Assembly: GCF_014654895.1 (NCBI RefSeq)
Contig: NZ_BNBE01000002.1
Span: forward strand, 868,001-932,000
Direction: 5' to 3'
Source: Streptomyces filamentosus
Lineage (GTDB): Bacteria > Actinomycetota > Actinomycetes > Streptomycetales > Streptomycetaceae
DNA length: 64,000 nt
Each line of letters starts with the position of its first letter. Position 1 is the first letter of the stretch. The position numbers and the translations under genes are program-made. This document shows, piece after piece, positions 16,786-24,719 of this stretch. Under the pieces are notes generated by a model. The model saw nothing but the letters and a program-made list of their open reading frames with translations, ran no database searches and had not been told where the DNA came from.

Positions 16786-17355
16786 TCAGCCGGGGACGCC
16801 GTCGTCCGGGAACTCCGCGGCGACGACCGCGACGCTCGCCCCGCCCGCCTCGAAGAGGGCGGTCAGGTCGCCGGGACCGGGGGTGCCGCCGGCGTGGTCG
16901 ACCAGGAGGACCGGCTGCCGCTCGTCACCGCCGGGCGAGGTGGCGGGGACGAAGCCGGTGACGGCCTCGCGGTGGAGGAGGGCGACGCGGTCGGGGTCGA
17001 GGGCGTCGGCCGGGAGGGCGTCGAGGTGGTCGCGCAGGCCGTCGGTCCGGCCGGCCAGGTCGGCGGCGACGACGGAGCGGGGGGCGAGGAGGGTGACGGA
17101 CAGCCGGTCCCCGGTGCGCCGGTAGCGGGCCGTCAGGTCGGTGGGGAGGAGGAGGAAGACCCCTTCCCCGCCCGCTTCGTGTCCCCTGCCCAGCAGGACG
17201 CCGACCATGCGCTTGTCCGGATCGGCCGAGAGGTGGTCGACGGCGAGGACCGCTCCTTCGGAGTCCGGTTCGACCGGCGGGAAGGGCAGGATCCACATGC
17301 GGACGGGGTTCTCCCCGTGCGTCTCCACCGGCTCCACGGTCTCCATGGGCGGCAT
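16786..17355 (-). CDS. Hypothetical protein
   Basis: 189 residues, no recognised domain. It starts MPPMETVEPVETHGENPVRMWILPFPP and then alternates hydrophobic strands and acidic loops (VDHLSADPDKRMVGVLLGRG, VFLLLPTDLTARYRR), like a small soluble alpha/beta protein. ATGs at 17355 and 17346 are both possible; neither has a good ribosome-binding site. A perfect 14-bp palindrome directly abuts the 17355 start. Third-position GC and unbroken length support a real gene. Confidence 0.6.
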   Translation of the reverse strand: MPPMETVEPVETHGENPVRMWILPFPPVEPDSEGAVLAVDHLSADPDKRMVGVLLGRGHEAGGEGVFLLLPTDLTARYRRTGDRLSVTLLAPRSVVAADLAGRTDGLRDHLDALPADALDPDRVALLHREAVTGFVPATSPGGDERQPVLLVDHAGGTPGPGDLTALFEAGGASVAVVAAEFPDDGVPG

Positions 17356-17356
17356 T

Positions 17357-17370
17357 CAAGCACGTGCTTG
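17357..17370. promoter_or_regulatory. Perfect palindrome CAAGCACGTGCTTG between divergent genes
   Basis: A 14-bp perfect palindrome with a CACGTG centre, 1 base upstream of the minus-strand hypothetical gene start and 74 bases upstream of the OsmC gene. Good candidate operator for one or both; regulator unknown. Confidence 0.5.
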
Positions 17371-17443
17371 CCGGGCCGGGGCCGCCGGGCGCCGTAGCGT
17401 TGCGGGGGCACACGTCCGAGACCAGCCCGAGGAGCACCCTGCC

Positions 17444-17881
17444 ATGGCCGACTACCGCGTCGAGACCGTCCGCACCGGATACCGGCGGTGGACCGCCCGC
17501 AACGAACGGGGGGCGGAGGTCCTGATGGCCGCCGCCGACGACGACGGCGCCCAGCCGTCGTTCACGCCGGTGGAGCTGCTGCTGGCCGCGATGGGCGGCT
17601 GCGGCGGGCTGGTGATCGACCGGACCGCGCGGGCGGTGGACCACGAGGACCTGCGGATCGTGGTCGAGTCGGTGGCGGGCCCCGAGGACGACGGACGGAT
17701 CGGCCGGATCCGGGTCAGCTACGAGTTCGACCTGCCCGACAGCAACCCGAAGGCGGCGGAGGTGTTCGCGCGCGGAGTGCGGCTCACCCACGAGAAGTTC
17801 TGCACGGTGAGCCGCACCGTCGAGCACGGGGCGCGGGTCGAGGCGGTCCTGCCGGACGGCACGGTCGGCTTCGAGGGCTGA
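17444..17881 (+). CDS. OsmC family protein
   Basis: 145 residues. OsmC/Ohr fold features are the N-terminal beta-hairpin TGYRRWTARNERGAEVL, the helix FTPVELLLAAMGGCGGLVIDRTAR with the first conserved Cys, and the second Cys in THEKFCTVSRTV. These two Cys form the peroxidatic/resolving pair in organic hydroperoxide-reducing OsmC proteins, so a thiol peroxidase role is likely. GAGGAG lies 10 bases before ATG. Monocistronic; shares a terminator with the convergent esterase. Confidence 0.9.
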   Translation: MADYRVETVRTGYRRWTARNERGAEVLMAAADDDGAQPSFTPVELLLAAMGGCGGLVIDRTARAVDHEDLRIVVESVAGPEDDGRIGRIRVSYEFDLPDSNPKAAEVFARGVRLTHEKFCTVSRTVEHGARVEAVLPDGTVGFEG

Positions 17882-17884
17882 GCG

Positions 17885-17919
17885 TCCGCCGGGCCGGTCC
17901 CCCGTGCCGGCCCGGCGGA
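17885..17919. terminator. Bidirectional hairpin between OsmC and carboxylesterase
   Basis: A 13-bp perfect stem (17885-17897 with 17907-17919), 9-base loop, between convergent genes. Confidence 0.75.
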
Positions 17920-17926
17920 GTCCGGA

Positions 17927-19372
17927 TCAGTCCGACCAGAGGTCGCGGACGTGGGCGTGCGGGTCGTGTGCGACGCGCGGCACGGCGTCCCAGACCTTCG
18001 TGGCGCGCCCGGCCGGGGTGTAGCGGGGCCAGTCGGCGCCCGGGTCCTGGTCCGTGACGAAGGCGACCCAGGCGCGGTGCACGGCGTCGGCGAGGGCCTG
18101 CGGCGGGGTGGGTCCCACGGCCTCGGGGACGCCCTCGGCGTCCAGGCGGTCGAAGGCGAAGGGCAGGTCCAGGCAGTGCGTGGCGAGCCCGCCGACGGGC
18201 GGTCGCCAGGCGAACTCGTAGAGCCAGGTGGGGCGTTCGCGGGCCGCGCGGGCGTCGGCGACGGCGAGGTTCGGGGCGCGGAAGACGACGTCGGTCATCG
18301 CCTGGCCGAAGAGGGTGTGGCCGGGCACGTCGGCGTAGGCGGCGGCGAACGCGTCCGCGCGGTCCGGGGCGAGGCCGAGGGCGCCGAGGAGGACCGGGAG
18401 CGGCACCCCGTCCGGTGCGGGGATCATCGAGAACTCGTCGGCGGTGAAGCCGAGCAGGAGCGGGACGTCGGCGCCCGCGTCGCCGGCGGTGAGGGCCTCG
18501 GCGGGTGGCACGGGGACGAGCTCGCCGTCCGCGAAGGGGGCGAGGGCCAGCATCGGGGGCAGCCCCTCGCGGTCGGGGCCGTCCTCGGCGATCCGGTCCT
18601 GGAGGGCGAGGATCTCGTCGTCGGCCAGGTCGCGCAGGGCCTCGGCGGTGGCGGGCAGCCCGGTGCGGGCGGTGAACAGGCGGGCGGCGGCGCGGGCGGC
18701 CCGTGGGCCGTCGGGGCGGAGCAGGGCGCCGGAGACGGCGAGCGCGCCGCGGAAGAGGCCGCGGGCCGAGGGGACGGAGAGCAGGGTGAGGACGGCGCCG
18801 CCGCCGGCGGACTGCCCGGCGATCGTCACCTTGGCGGGGTCGCCGCCGAAGGAGGCGATGTTGTCGCGGACCCATTCCAGGGCGGCGATCCAGTCGCGGA
18901 CGCCACGGTTGTCGGGGGCGTCCTCCAGGTGCAGGAAGCCCTCGATGCCGAGGCGGTAGCCGAGGGAGACGAGGACGACGCCGTCGCGGTTGAAGGCGGC
19001 GCCGTCGTACCAGGGGCTGGCGGCGGAGCCGGCGACGTAGCCGCCGCCGTGGATCCAGACGAGGACGGGGAGGCCCTCGGCGGGGGCGGTGTCGGGGGTG
19101 AAGACGTTGAGGTTGAGGGTGCCCGCGCCCGGGATCGTGGGCTCGGGGATGGTGGTCACGTCGGCGAAGGGGCGGCGCTGGGCGGTCGGGCCGTAGGCGG
19201 TGGCGTCCAGCGGCTCGGTCCACGGCTCGGGCGGCACGGGGGCGGCGAAGCGCAGCTCCCCCACGGGCGGCTGCGCGTAGGGGATGCCGAGGAAGCGGTA
19301 CGTGCCGTCGGCGCGGCGCTCACCGCGGACGGGGCCTCGGGTGGTGTCGGCGAGGGGGCCGGTGGAGGTCAT
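17927..19372 (-). CDS. Type B carboxylesterase (alpha/beta hydrolase)
   Basis: 481 residues. N-terminal TTRGPVRGERR and YRFLGIPYAQPPVGELRF are the type B signature. The oxyanion hole is WIHGGGYVAG. The nucleophile elbow is GQSAGGGAV (about 180; the common form is GESAGG). The acid lies in the ADEF segment and the His in ATHCLDLPFAF. It hydrolyses carboxylic esters; no signal peptide, so intracellular. ATG at 19372 has GGAG 8 bases upstream. The long leader to the next divergent gene carries two tandem palindromes (19591-19616), a likely regulatory region. Confidence 0.92.
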   Translation of the reverse strand: MTSTGPLADTTRGPVRGERRADGTYRFLGIPYAQPPVGELRFAAPVPPEPWTEPLDATAYGPTAQRRPFADVTTIPEPTIPGAGTLNLNVFTPDTAPAEGLPVLVWIHGGGYVAGSAASPWYDGAAFNRDGVVLVSLGYRLGIEGFLHLEDAPDNRGVRDWIAALEWVRDNIASFGGDPAKVTIAGQSAGGGAVLTLLSVPSARGLFRGALAVSGALLRPDGPRAARAAARLFTARTGLPATAEALRDLADDEILALQDRIAEDGPDREGLPPMLALAPFADGELVPVPPAEALTAGDAGADVPLLLGFTADEFSMIPAPDGVPLPVLLGALGLAPDRADAFAAAYADVPGHTLFGQAMTDVVFRAPNLAVADARAARERPTWLYEFAWRPPVGGLATHCLDLPFAFDRLDAEGVPEAVGPTPPQALADAVHRAWVAFVTDQDPGADWPRYTPAGRATKVWDAVPRVAHDPHAHVRDLWSD

Positions 19373-19565
19373 CGGGCGGCTCCTGGGGCGGGTGCGGTAC
19401 GGCGGGGCGGGCACGGCGGCGGAGTGCGGGCCCGGCGTGAGGCACGGCGGCGGGGTGCGAGCACGGCGCGCGGGCCGTACGCGCGGCGCGGGCGTGCCGC
19501 CGTGCGGGCGGGTCGCCGCGCGGGGCGGGCGGGTGACAGGGCCAGCGTCGGGGCCCTCCCCCATT

Positions 19566-19616
19566 TACGTCAAGGGCTGAAATAAAAAAGGTGACACGCG
19601 TCACTGACACGAGTCA
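19566..19616. promoter_or_regulatory. Tandem operator-like palindromes and TTGACG promoter element
   Basis: GTGACACGCGTCAC (19591-19604) and TGACACGAGTCA (19605-19616) are two adjacent inverted repeats that also form a 13-bp direct repeat. On the minus strand they lie just upstream of CCCTTGACG (19566-19574), a candidate -35 for the esterase, and beside an A-rich tract (19581-19589). Between esterase and ROK regulator starts. Confidence 0.5.
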
Positions 19617-19705
19617 TCACAGGGGGGTCCCGGGCGCTCCGCCCCGCCCCGCGTCCGCCGCCGGACCGGCCGCCCTCCCCCGCGGGATTCGGGCAGAATC
19701 CAGGG

Positions 19706-20947
19706 GTGCGCCCCGCCCCCGAGCCCCCCGAGTCCCCCGCCGACGTGCGGCGGCACAACCTCTCCCGCGTGCTGCGGCACCTCGCCGACCACGGCCCCTC
19801 CTCGCGCGGCGAGACCGCCGCCGCGACCGGGCTCGCCCACGGCTCCCTCACCGCGCTCGCCGCCGACCTCGTCGGCCGGGGCCTCGTCCGCGAGGCCGGG
19901 TCCGCCCCCGGCGGCGGGCGCGGGCGGCCCCGGCAGCGCCTGGAGACCGTGCCCGGCCGGGTCGCGGCCGTCGCGGGGCGGGTCACCCGGGAGCGGCTCC
20001 ACCTGACCGCCGCCGACCTCGCCGGACGGCCGGACCACCGCGCCGATCTGCCCCACGCCACCCCCGACGGCGACCCCGGGGCGCTCGCGGACGCCCTCGC
20101 GGACGCCGTCCGCCGGACCGCGGCCGCCGCCCGGGCCGCCCGGCCCGGGGTCCACCTCGCCGGGACCTTCCTCGCCGTGCCCGGCCCCGTCACCGCCGAC
20201 GGCCTGGTCTTCTCCACCGACTTCGGCTGGCCGGGGCCCGTGGACCTCGCCGCCCTCCTGCGGGAACGGCTCGGGGGGACCGCCGGCCCCGTGGTCCTCG
20301 CCAACGACGCCAACCTCGCCGCGCTCGCCGAGTACCGCGAGCTGACCGTGCGGCGCGGCGGCGGCGCGCCGGGCTCCGTCGCGTACCTCAAGGCCGACAC
20401 CGGCGTGGGCGGCGGGCTCGTGGTGGACGGCCGGATCCGGGCCGGCGGCCACGGCGTCGCGGGCGAGCCCGGCCACATGCCGGTCGCCCTCGACGGGCCG
20501 CCCTGCGCCTGCGGGGCGCGCGGCTGCCTCGCCCTCTACCTGGGCCCCGAGGCCCTGACCGACGCGGCCGGGCTCGCCGGGACCCGCGCCGCGGAGGGCA
20601 CCGAGGCCGCGGTCGCCGCGCTCGGGCGGGCGCTGCGCGCCGGGGAGCCGCGCGCCCTCGCGGCCCTGGACGCCGCCGGAGAGGTGCTGGGCGCGGCGGT
20701 CCTCGCCGTGACGAGCCTCCTCGACGTGGACGACGTGGTGCTGGGCGGCTACCTCGCCGAGTGGCACCCCTGGCTGGAGCGCGGCCTGGAGTCCCGGCTC
20801 GCGGGCCGCCGGGCGCTGGGCGCGGGCGCGGCCCCCGTGCCGTCCCCGCTGCCCGGGGTGCTCGGCGCCGACGCCTCCCTGGCGGGCGCGGTGGCCCTGG
20901 CCCGCCAGACGGTGCTGGCCGACCCCGCCTCCGTACCCCGTCTCTGA
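19706..20947 (+). CDS. ROK family transcriptional regulator / sugar kinase homologue
   Basis: 413 residues. N-terminal winged helix (VRRHNLSRVLRHLADHGPSSRGETAAATGL) fused to a ROK kinase-like domain with the DTGVGGGLVVDG phosphate-binding segment and the ROK zinc motif GHMPVALDGPPCACGARGC (about 265-283). Such proteins usually repress sugar-uptake or glycosidase genes and respond to a sugar or its phosphate. The start is GTG, 8 bases after CAGAAT, with no Shine-Dalgarno sequence, so leaderless translation is possible. Divergent from the esterase; the tandem palindromes between them may be its target. Confidence 0.88.
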   Translation: MRPAPEPPESPADVRRHNLSRVLRHLADHGPSSRGETAAATGLAHGSLTALAADLVGRGLVREAGSAPGGGRGRPRQRLETVPGRVAAVAGRVTRERLHLTAADLAGRPDHRADLPHATPDGDPGALADALADAVRRTAAAARAARPGVHLAGTFLAVPGPVTADGLVFSTDFGWPGPVDLAALLRERLGGTAGPVVLANDANLAALAEYRELTVRRGGGAPGSVAYLKADTGVGGGLVVDGRIRAGGHGVAGEPGHMPVALDGPPCACGARGCLALYLGPEALTDAAGLAGTRAAEGTEAAVAALGRALRAGEPRALAALDAAGEVLGAAVLAVTSLLDVDDVVLGGYLAEWHPWLERGLESRLAGRRALGAGAAPVPSPLPGVLGADASLAGAVALARQTVLADPASVPRL

Positions 20948-21011
20948 GCGGCGGGCCGGGAACCGGCGCCAGCGGGTGCGGGGCGCAGGGCGGCGTGGGC
21001 ATCATGAAGGC

Positions 21012-21410
21012 ATGACCGACCGGGACGACTTCCTGAGGTGGGTCGGGACCGAGCTCCAGGCCGCCGAACGGGCGCTGCACGACGGGGACCCGGCGCCGCG
21101 CCGGGCGCTCTGGTCGCGCCGCGAGCCGGTGAGCTTGCTCGGGGCCTGGTACAACGGCGTCGGACAGGCGGACGTGGACACGCTGTTCACGGCGCTCGCC
21201 GGGCGCTTCTCCGACTGCACCGACTACCGCATCGAGGTGCTGAGCTGCGACGTCGTGGGCGACGCCGCCTACACCGCGGCCTTCGAGCACATCGCGGCGG
21301 CGGTGGACGGCGAGCGGCGCGTCTACACCCTGCGGGCCACCCAGGCGTACCGGCGCGAGGACGGCGCCTGGCGGGTGGTCCACCGGCACGGCGACCTCGT
21401 GCAGCAGTGA
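21012..21410 (+). CDS. NTF2-like / DUF4440 family protein (SnoaL-like)
   Basis: 132 residues of cone-shaped NTF2-like fold: N-terminal helix FLRWVGTELQAAERALHDGD, the PVSLLGAWYNGVGQADV region, and the C-terminal strand WRVVHRHGD typical of SnoaL-3/DUF4440. A small soluble protein; family members may be enzymes or ligand-binding proteins. GAAGG precedes the ATG closely. No partner evident. Confidence 0.8.
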   Translation: MTDRDDFLRWVGTELQAAERALHDGDPAPRRALWSRREPVSLLGAWYNGVGQADVDTLFTALAGRFSDCTDYRIEVLSCDVVGDAAYTAAFEHIAAAVDGERRVYTLRATQAYRREDGAWRVVHRHGDLVQQ

Positions 21411-21429
21411 CCGCGCGGCGGCGGGCCCC

Positions 21430-21458
21430 GTGTCGGCCGTAGAATCGACGGCCGACAC
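21430..21458. promoter_or_regulatory. Inverted repeat enclosing TAGAAT
   Basis: 11-bp arms GTGTCGGCCGT / ACGGCCGACAC (21430-21440 and 21448-21458) around TAGAAT (21440-21445), which looks like a -10 box for the gene starting at 21477. It could be an operator over the promoter, or a terminator for the gene ending at 21410. Confidence 0.45.
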
Positions 21459-21476
21459 GGGGGGAGGCGACGGCCG

Positions 21477-21845
21477 GTGCAGTGGACCGCCAAGGAGATC
21501 GCGGGCGGGGTGCTCCTGATCGGACCGGGCCTCGCGCTGATCGTGGCCGGAACGGTGTGGAAGGGCCGGGCCGTGCGGCCGTACTCCCGGCGCCGCGCCC
21601 TGACGATGGCTCACCGGGCCTATGTGCGGGACCTGTCGCGCGCCGCCGACCTGGCGATCGGCGCCGCCCGGCGCGCCGCCGGGGAGGGCGAGCCGGCGAT
21701 CGTGACCGTCGCGGACGTGGAGCGGCTGGTGCGGGAGCGGTACGGGCACGAGCACGTCGAGCGGTCGCACGCGGCGGCGGCGCTGCGCCGCCGCTTCCAC
21801 CACCACGGCTGCGCGGCGGACTGCGTGACGGACGCCTACGTGTGA
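21477..21845 (+). CDS. Small hypothetical protein with one N-terminal membrane helix
   Basis: 122 residues from a GTG start with GGGGAGGCGA upstream. Residues 9-26 (GGVLLIGPGLALIVAGTV) form one membrane helix, followed by a basic cytoplasmic region RAVRPYSRRRALTMAHRAY and a His/Arg-rich tail. No family recognised. Its last 10 bases overlap the end of the convergent NTF2-like gene. Confidence 0.65.
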   Translation: MQWTAKEIAGGVLLIGPGLALIVAGTVWKGRAVRPYSRRRALTMAHRAYVRDLSRAADLAIGAARRAAGEGEPAIVTVADVERLVRERYGHEHVERSHAAAALRRRFHHHGCAADCVTDAYV

Positions 21846-22267
21846 GCGGTCCCGTCCGGCACCGGGGTGCCCTGGTGGTAGTAGAGCCGGAGTTCGCCGG
21901 TGGCGTCGCGGCGCCAGATCGACGAGCGGCGGGCGTGGCGGCCCTCGATGCGGGTCTCGTAGGTGAGGTGGACGATGCCGGGGGCGAGGACGGTGCCCTC
22001 GAAGCGGTCGGCGGTGATGGGGGTGGAGCCGGCCTGGTCGTCCGTGTGGAGGGTGGGCAGGGCGGCGAGCATCGCCGCGTGCGTCCAGCGCCGCCCGGAG
22101 GCGCCGATCTCGACGAACTCGGGGTCGAAGAGGGCTTCGGCGAGCGGGGCGGAGAGGCGGACGGCGGGGTCGTGGAGGCGCCGTTCGCGGACGATGGCCT
22201 CGGTGACGTCGGGGTGCTGCGAGGGGTTGCCGGGCTCGGCCGGGTCGTTCTCGGTCATGCCCGTCAT
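21836..22267 (-). CDS. NTF2-like / DUF4440 family protein
   Basis: 143 residues. TEAIVRERRLHDPAVR and LFDPEFVEIGASGRRWTHAAML form the NTF2-like signature, ending with WRRDATGELRLYYHQGTPV. ATG at 22267 is chosen because GGAGGGG lies 5-7 bases upstream; the ATG at 22258 is too far from it. Enzymatic role unknown. Convergent with, and slightly overlapping, the preceding small membrane protein; upstream of and co-directional with nothing obvious. Confidence 0.78.
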   Translation of the reverse strand: MTGMTENDPAEPGNPSQHPDVTEAIVRERRLHDPAVRLSAPLAEALFDPEFVEIGASGRRWTHAAMLAALPTLHTDDQAGSTPITADRFEGTVLAPGIVHLTYETRIEGRHARRSSIWRRDATGELRLYYHQGTPVPDGTAHT

Positions 22268-22292
22268 GATGCCCCTCCCCCGCGTCCGGCCC

Positions 22293-24569
22293 TCAGCGGG
22301 GCGCCGCGGCGGCCTCGTCGCGCCGGACGGCCTCCTCGCCCTCGGTGTCCAGGTGGGGCAGGATCCGGTCGAGCCACCGCGGGGTCCACCAGGCGTGCCG
22401 GCCGAGCAGGGTCATCACGGCGGGCACCAGCAGCAGGCGGACGACGGTCGCGTCGATGAGGACGCTGGCGGCCAGGCCGAGGCCGAGCATCTTCACCACG
22501 ATGTTGTCGGAGACGACGAAGGCGGCGAAGACGCTCACCATGATGAGGGCGGCGCAGGTGATCACCCGGGCGGTGATCTCCAGGGCGTGGGCGACGCTCG
22601 CCTCGGGATCGCCGGTCCGCAGCCACGCCTCCCGGACCCGGGAGAGCAGGAAGATCTCGTAGTCCATGCTGAGGCCGAAGACGATCGCGAACATCATCAT
22701 CGGCACGTAGCTCTCGATGGGCACCTTGCCGGAGACGCCGAGCGCGGGCCCGCCCCACCCCCACTGGAAGACGGCGACGACGACGCCGTAGGAGGCGGCG
22801 ATGGAGAGCACGTTGAGGACGGCGGCCTTGACGGCGACGAGGAGGCCCCGGAAGACGGTCAGGACGACCAGGAAGGCGAGGGCGACGACGACGGCGATGA
22901 TCAGCGGCAGCCGGCTGGAGACGATGTCGAGGAAGTCGACCTGGGCGGCGGTGGTGCCGGTGACGTAGGTCCGCGCTTCGGTGCCGGCGACGGCGCCGGG
23001 CAGGACGTCGTCGACGAGGCGGTTGGTGAGTTCGGTGGTCCGCTCGTCCTGCGGGGAGGCCACCGAGTAGGCGGTGCCGAGGAGGACCTCGCCGTCGGGG
23101 GTGGTCTTCAGCGGGGTGATCGAGGCGGCGTCGGGCACGCCCGTGAGCGCCTTCTGGAGGCTGGTGGCGAGCGCGGCCCGGTCGGCGGAGGGCACGGCGG
23201 ACTGGTCGACGACCAGGGTCAGCGGGCCGTTGGCGCCGGGGCCGAAGGCGGTGGAGATCAGGTCGTAGGCCCGGCGGTCGGTGAAGGACTTCGGGTCGGC
23301 GCCGTCGCCGATGTGGCCGAGCTGGATGAAGAGCAGCGGGAAGGCGAGGACGAGCAGGGCGACGACGCCGCCGGCGAGGAAGTACCAGGGGCGGTGCTCG
23401 ACGCGCCGGGCGTAGCGGTGCCAGGCGCCGTGGGGGGCGGCGCCGGGTTCTGCGCCGGTCTCGGCGACCGGTCGGCGGAGGTGGTAGCGGTCGATGCGGC
23501 GGCCGACGAGCCCGAGCAGGGCGGGGACGAGGGTGAGGGCGGCGACGACCGCGGTGACGACGGTGAAGGCCGCCGCCAGGCCGAGTTTGCCGATGAAGGT
23601 GACGCCGGAGACCCACAGTCCGGACAGGGCGATGACGACGGTGCAGCCGGAGACGAGGACGGCGCGGCCGCTGGTGGTGGTCGCCCGGCCGGCGGCGTCG
23701 GCGGGATCGTGGCCGTCCATGAGGTTCTGGCGGTGCCGGGTGATCAGGAAGAGGGCGTAGTCGATGCCGACGCCGATGCCGATCATGGTGGCGAGGGTCG
23801 GGGAGACCGTGCCGAAGGTGAAGGCGGCGGCGGTCAGGCCGAGGAGGGCGAGGCCGCAGACGGCGCCGAGGAGGGCGGTGACCAGCGGCATGACGGCGCC
23901 GATGACGCTGCCGAAGCCGATCAGGAGGACCACGATCGCGACGGCGAAGCCGATCGCCTCGCTGGTGCGGTCGTCGGGGGCGGGCCGGGCGAGTTCGCCG
24001 AGCGGGCCGCCGTACTCGACGGTCACCCCGGCGTCCCTGAGCGGCTGTACGGCGCTGTCGACGCCGGTGAGGTAGCCGCTGCCGAGCGTCGACGGGGGCA
24101 CGCCGAAGCGGACCGTGATGTAGGCGGTCCTGCCGTCGGTGGAGAGCGGGCCCGTGTTCGGGGTGGTGGAGGAGGCGGGGGGCGGGGTGGTGCCGGGCGG
24201 GGGGAGCGGGTTCTGGGCGCTGAGGACGTCCGGCAGCTTCTCCAGGGCGGCGACCGTCGAGTTCACGGCGGTGGCCTGTGCGGTGAGGGGCCCGTCCGGG
24301 TCGTCGAGGACGATCTGGGCGCCGTAGCCGCCGGCCGCCGGGTCGTGCGCCTCCAGGACGGCCAGTCCGCGGGCGGACTGGGCGTCGGGGAGGGTGAAGT
24401 CGTCCGAGTACTGGCCGCCGACGGCCCGGTCGGTGATCTGGAGGCCCACGAGCGCCGCCAGCCAGAGGGCCGTGACGACGAGGAAGTGGCGGGCGCACCA
24501 GTGGCCCAGCCGGTACAGCGCGCTCTGCTTCGCGGGGCGGCCCCGCTGGGCCGCGGGCGTTGCTTCCAT
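22293..24569 (-). CDS. MMPL family RND-type transporter
   Basis: 758 residues with the MMPL/SSD layout: one helix (about 27-45), a first extracytoplasmic domain, six helices (about 205-360, including IGIGVGIDYALFLITRHR with the conserved Asp of the proton relay), a second extracytoplasmic loop, then six more helices (530-720, with FGLSMDYEIFLLSRVREAW). Substrate unknown; homologues export lipids or drugs. The cytoplasmic C-terminus is acidic. ATG with GAGG 3-5 bases upstream. Divergent from a GH15 gene with about 150 bp between. Confidence 0.92.
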   Translation of the reverse strand: MEATPAAQRGRPAKQSALYRLGHWCARHFLVVTALWLAALVGLQITDRAVGGQYSDDFTLPDAQSARGLAVLEAHDPAAGGYGAQIVLDDPDGPLTAQATAVNSTVAALEKLPDVLSAQNPLPPPGTTPPPASSTTPNTGPLSTDGRTAYITVRFGVPPSTLGSGYLTGVDSAVQPLRDAGVTVEYGGPLGELARPAPDDRTSEAIGFAVAIVVLLIGFGSVIGAVMPLVTALLGAVCGLALLGLTAAAFTFGTVSPTLATMIGIGVGIDYALFLITRHRQNLMDGHDPADAAGRATTTSGRAVLVSGCTVVIALSGLWVSGVTFIGKLGLAAAFTVVTAVVAALTLVPALLGLVGRRIDRYHLRRPVAETGAEPGAAPHGAWHRYARRVEHRPWYFLAGGVVALLVLAFPLLFIQLGHIGDGADPKSFTDRRAYDLISTAFGPGANGPLTLVVDQSAVPSADRAALATSLQKALTGVPDAASITPLKTTPDGEVLLGTAYSVASPQDERTTELTNRLVDDVLPGAVAGTEARTYVTGTTAAQVDFLDIVSSRLPLIIAVVVALAFLVVLTVFRGLLVAVKAAVLNVLSIAASYGVVVAVFQWGWGGPALGVSGKVPIESYVPMMMFAIVFGLSMDYEIFLLSRVREAWLRTGDPEASVAHALEITARVITCAALIMVSVFAAFVVSDNIVVKMLGLGLAASVLIDATVVRLLLVPAVMTLLGRHAWWTPRWLDRILPHLDTEGEEAVRRDEAAAAPR

Positions 24570-24719
24570 GACCTCGCCGTGTCCGGACAGACGCGTCCCC
24601 GAGCCGGTCCTGCGCCTTTCTCCCCGCCGTGCTCCGTACTCTGCCCATCGTCCTCCCCCTGCCCCGGGGCGGCATCCCGGCGGCGGGCGCGCCGGGGCGG
24701 GATCCCCGATAGTGAGGGG

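Noticed and set aside
13676..17125. 1149-codon plus-strand open frame opposite the molybdenum hydroxylase
   Set aside because: Mirror of the real minus-strand gene; composition is low complexity and no domain is visible.
16129..17397. 422-codon plus-strand frame across 16.1-17.4 kb
   Set aside because: Consists of repeat-derived Gly/Ala/Pro tracts and opposes two minus-strand frames with better coding character.
21963..24719. Very long open frame on the plus strand leading into the GH15 gene
   Set aside because: It is antisense to MMPL and NTF2-like genes, full of low-complexity Gly/Asp/Glu runs caused by GC bias; the GH15 family start is at 24720.
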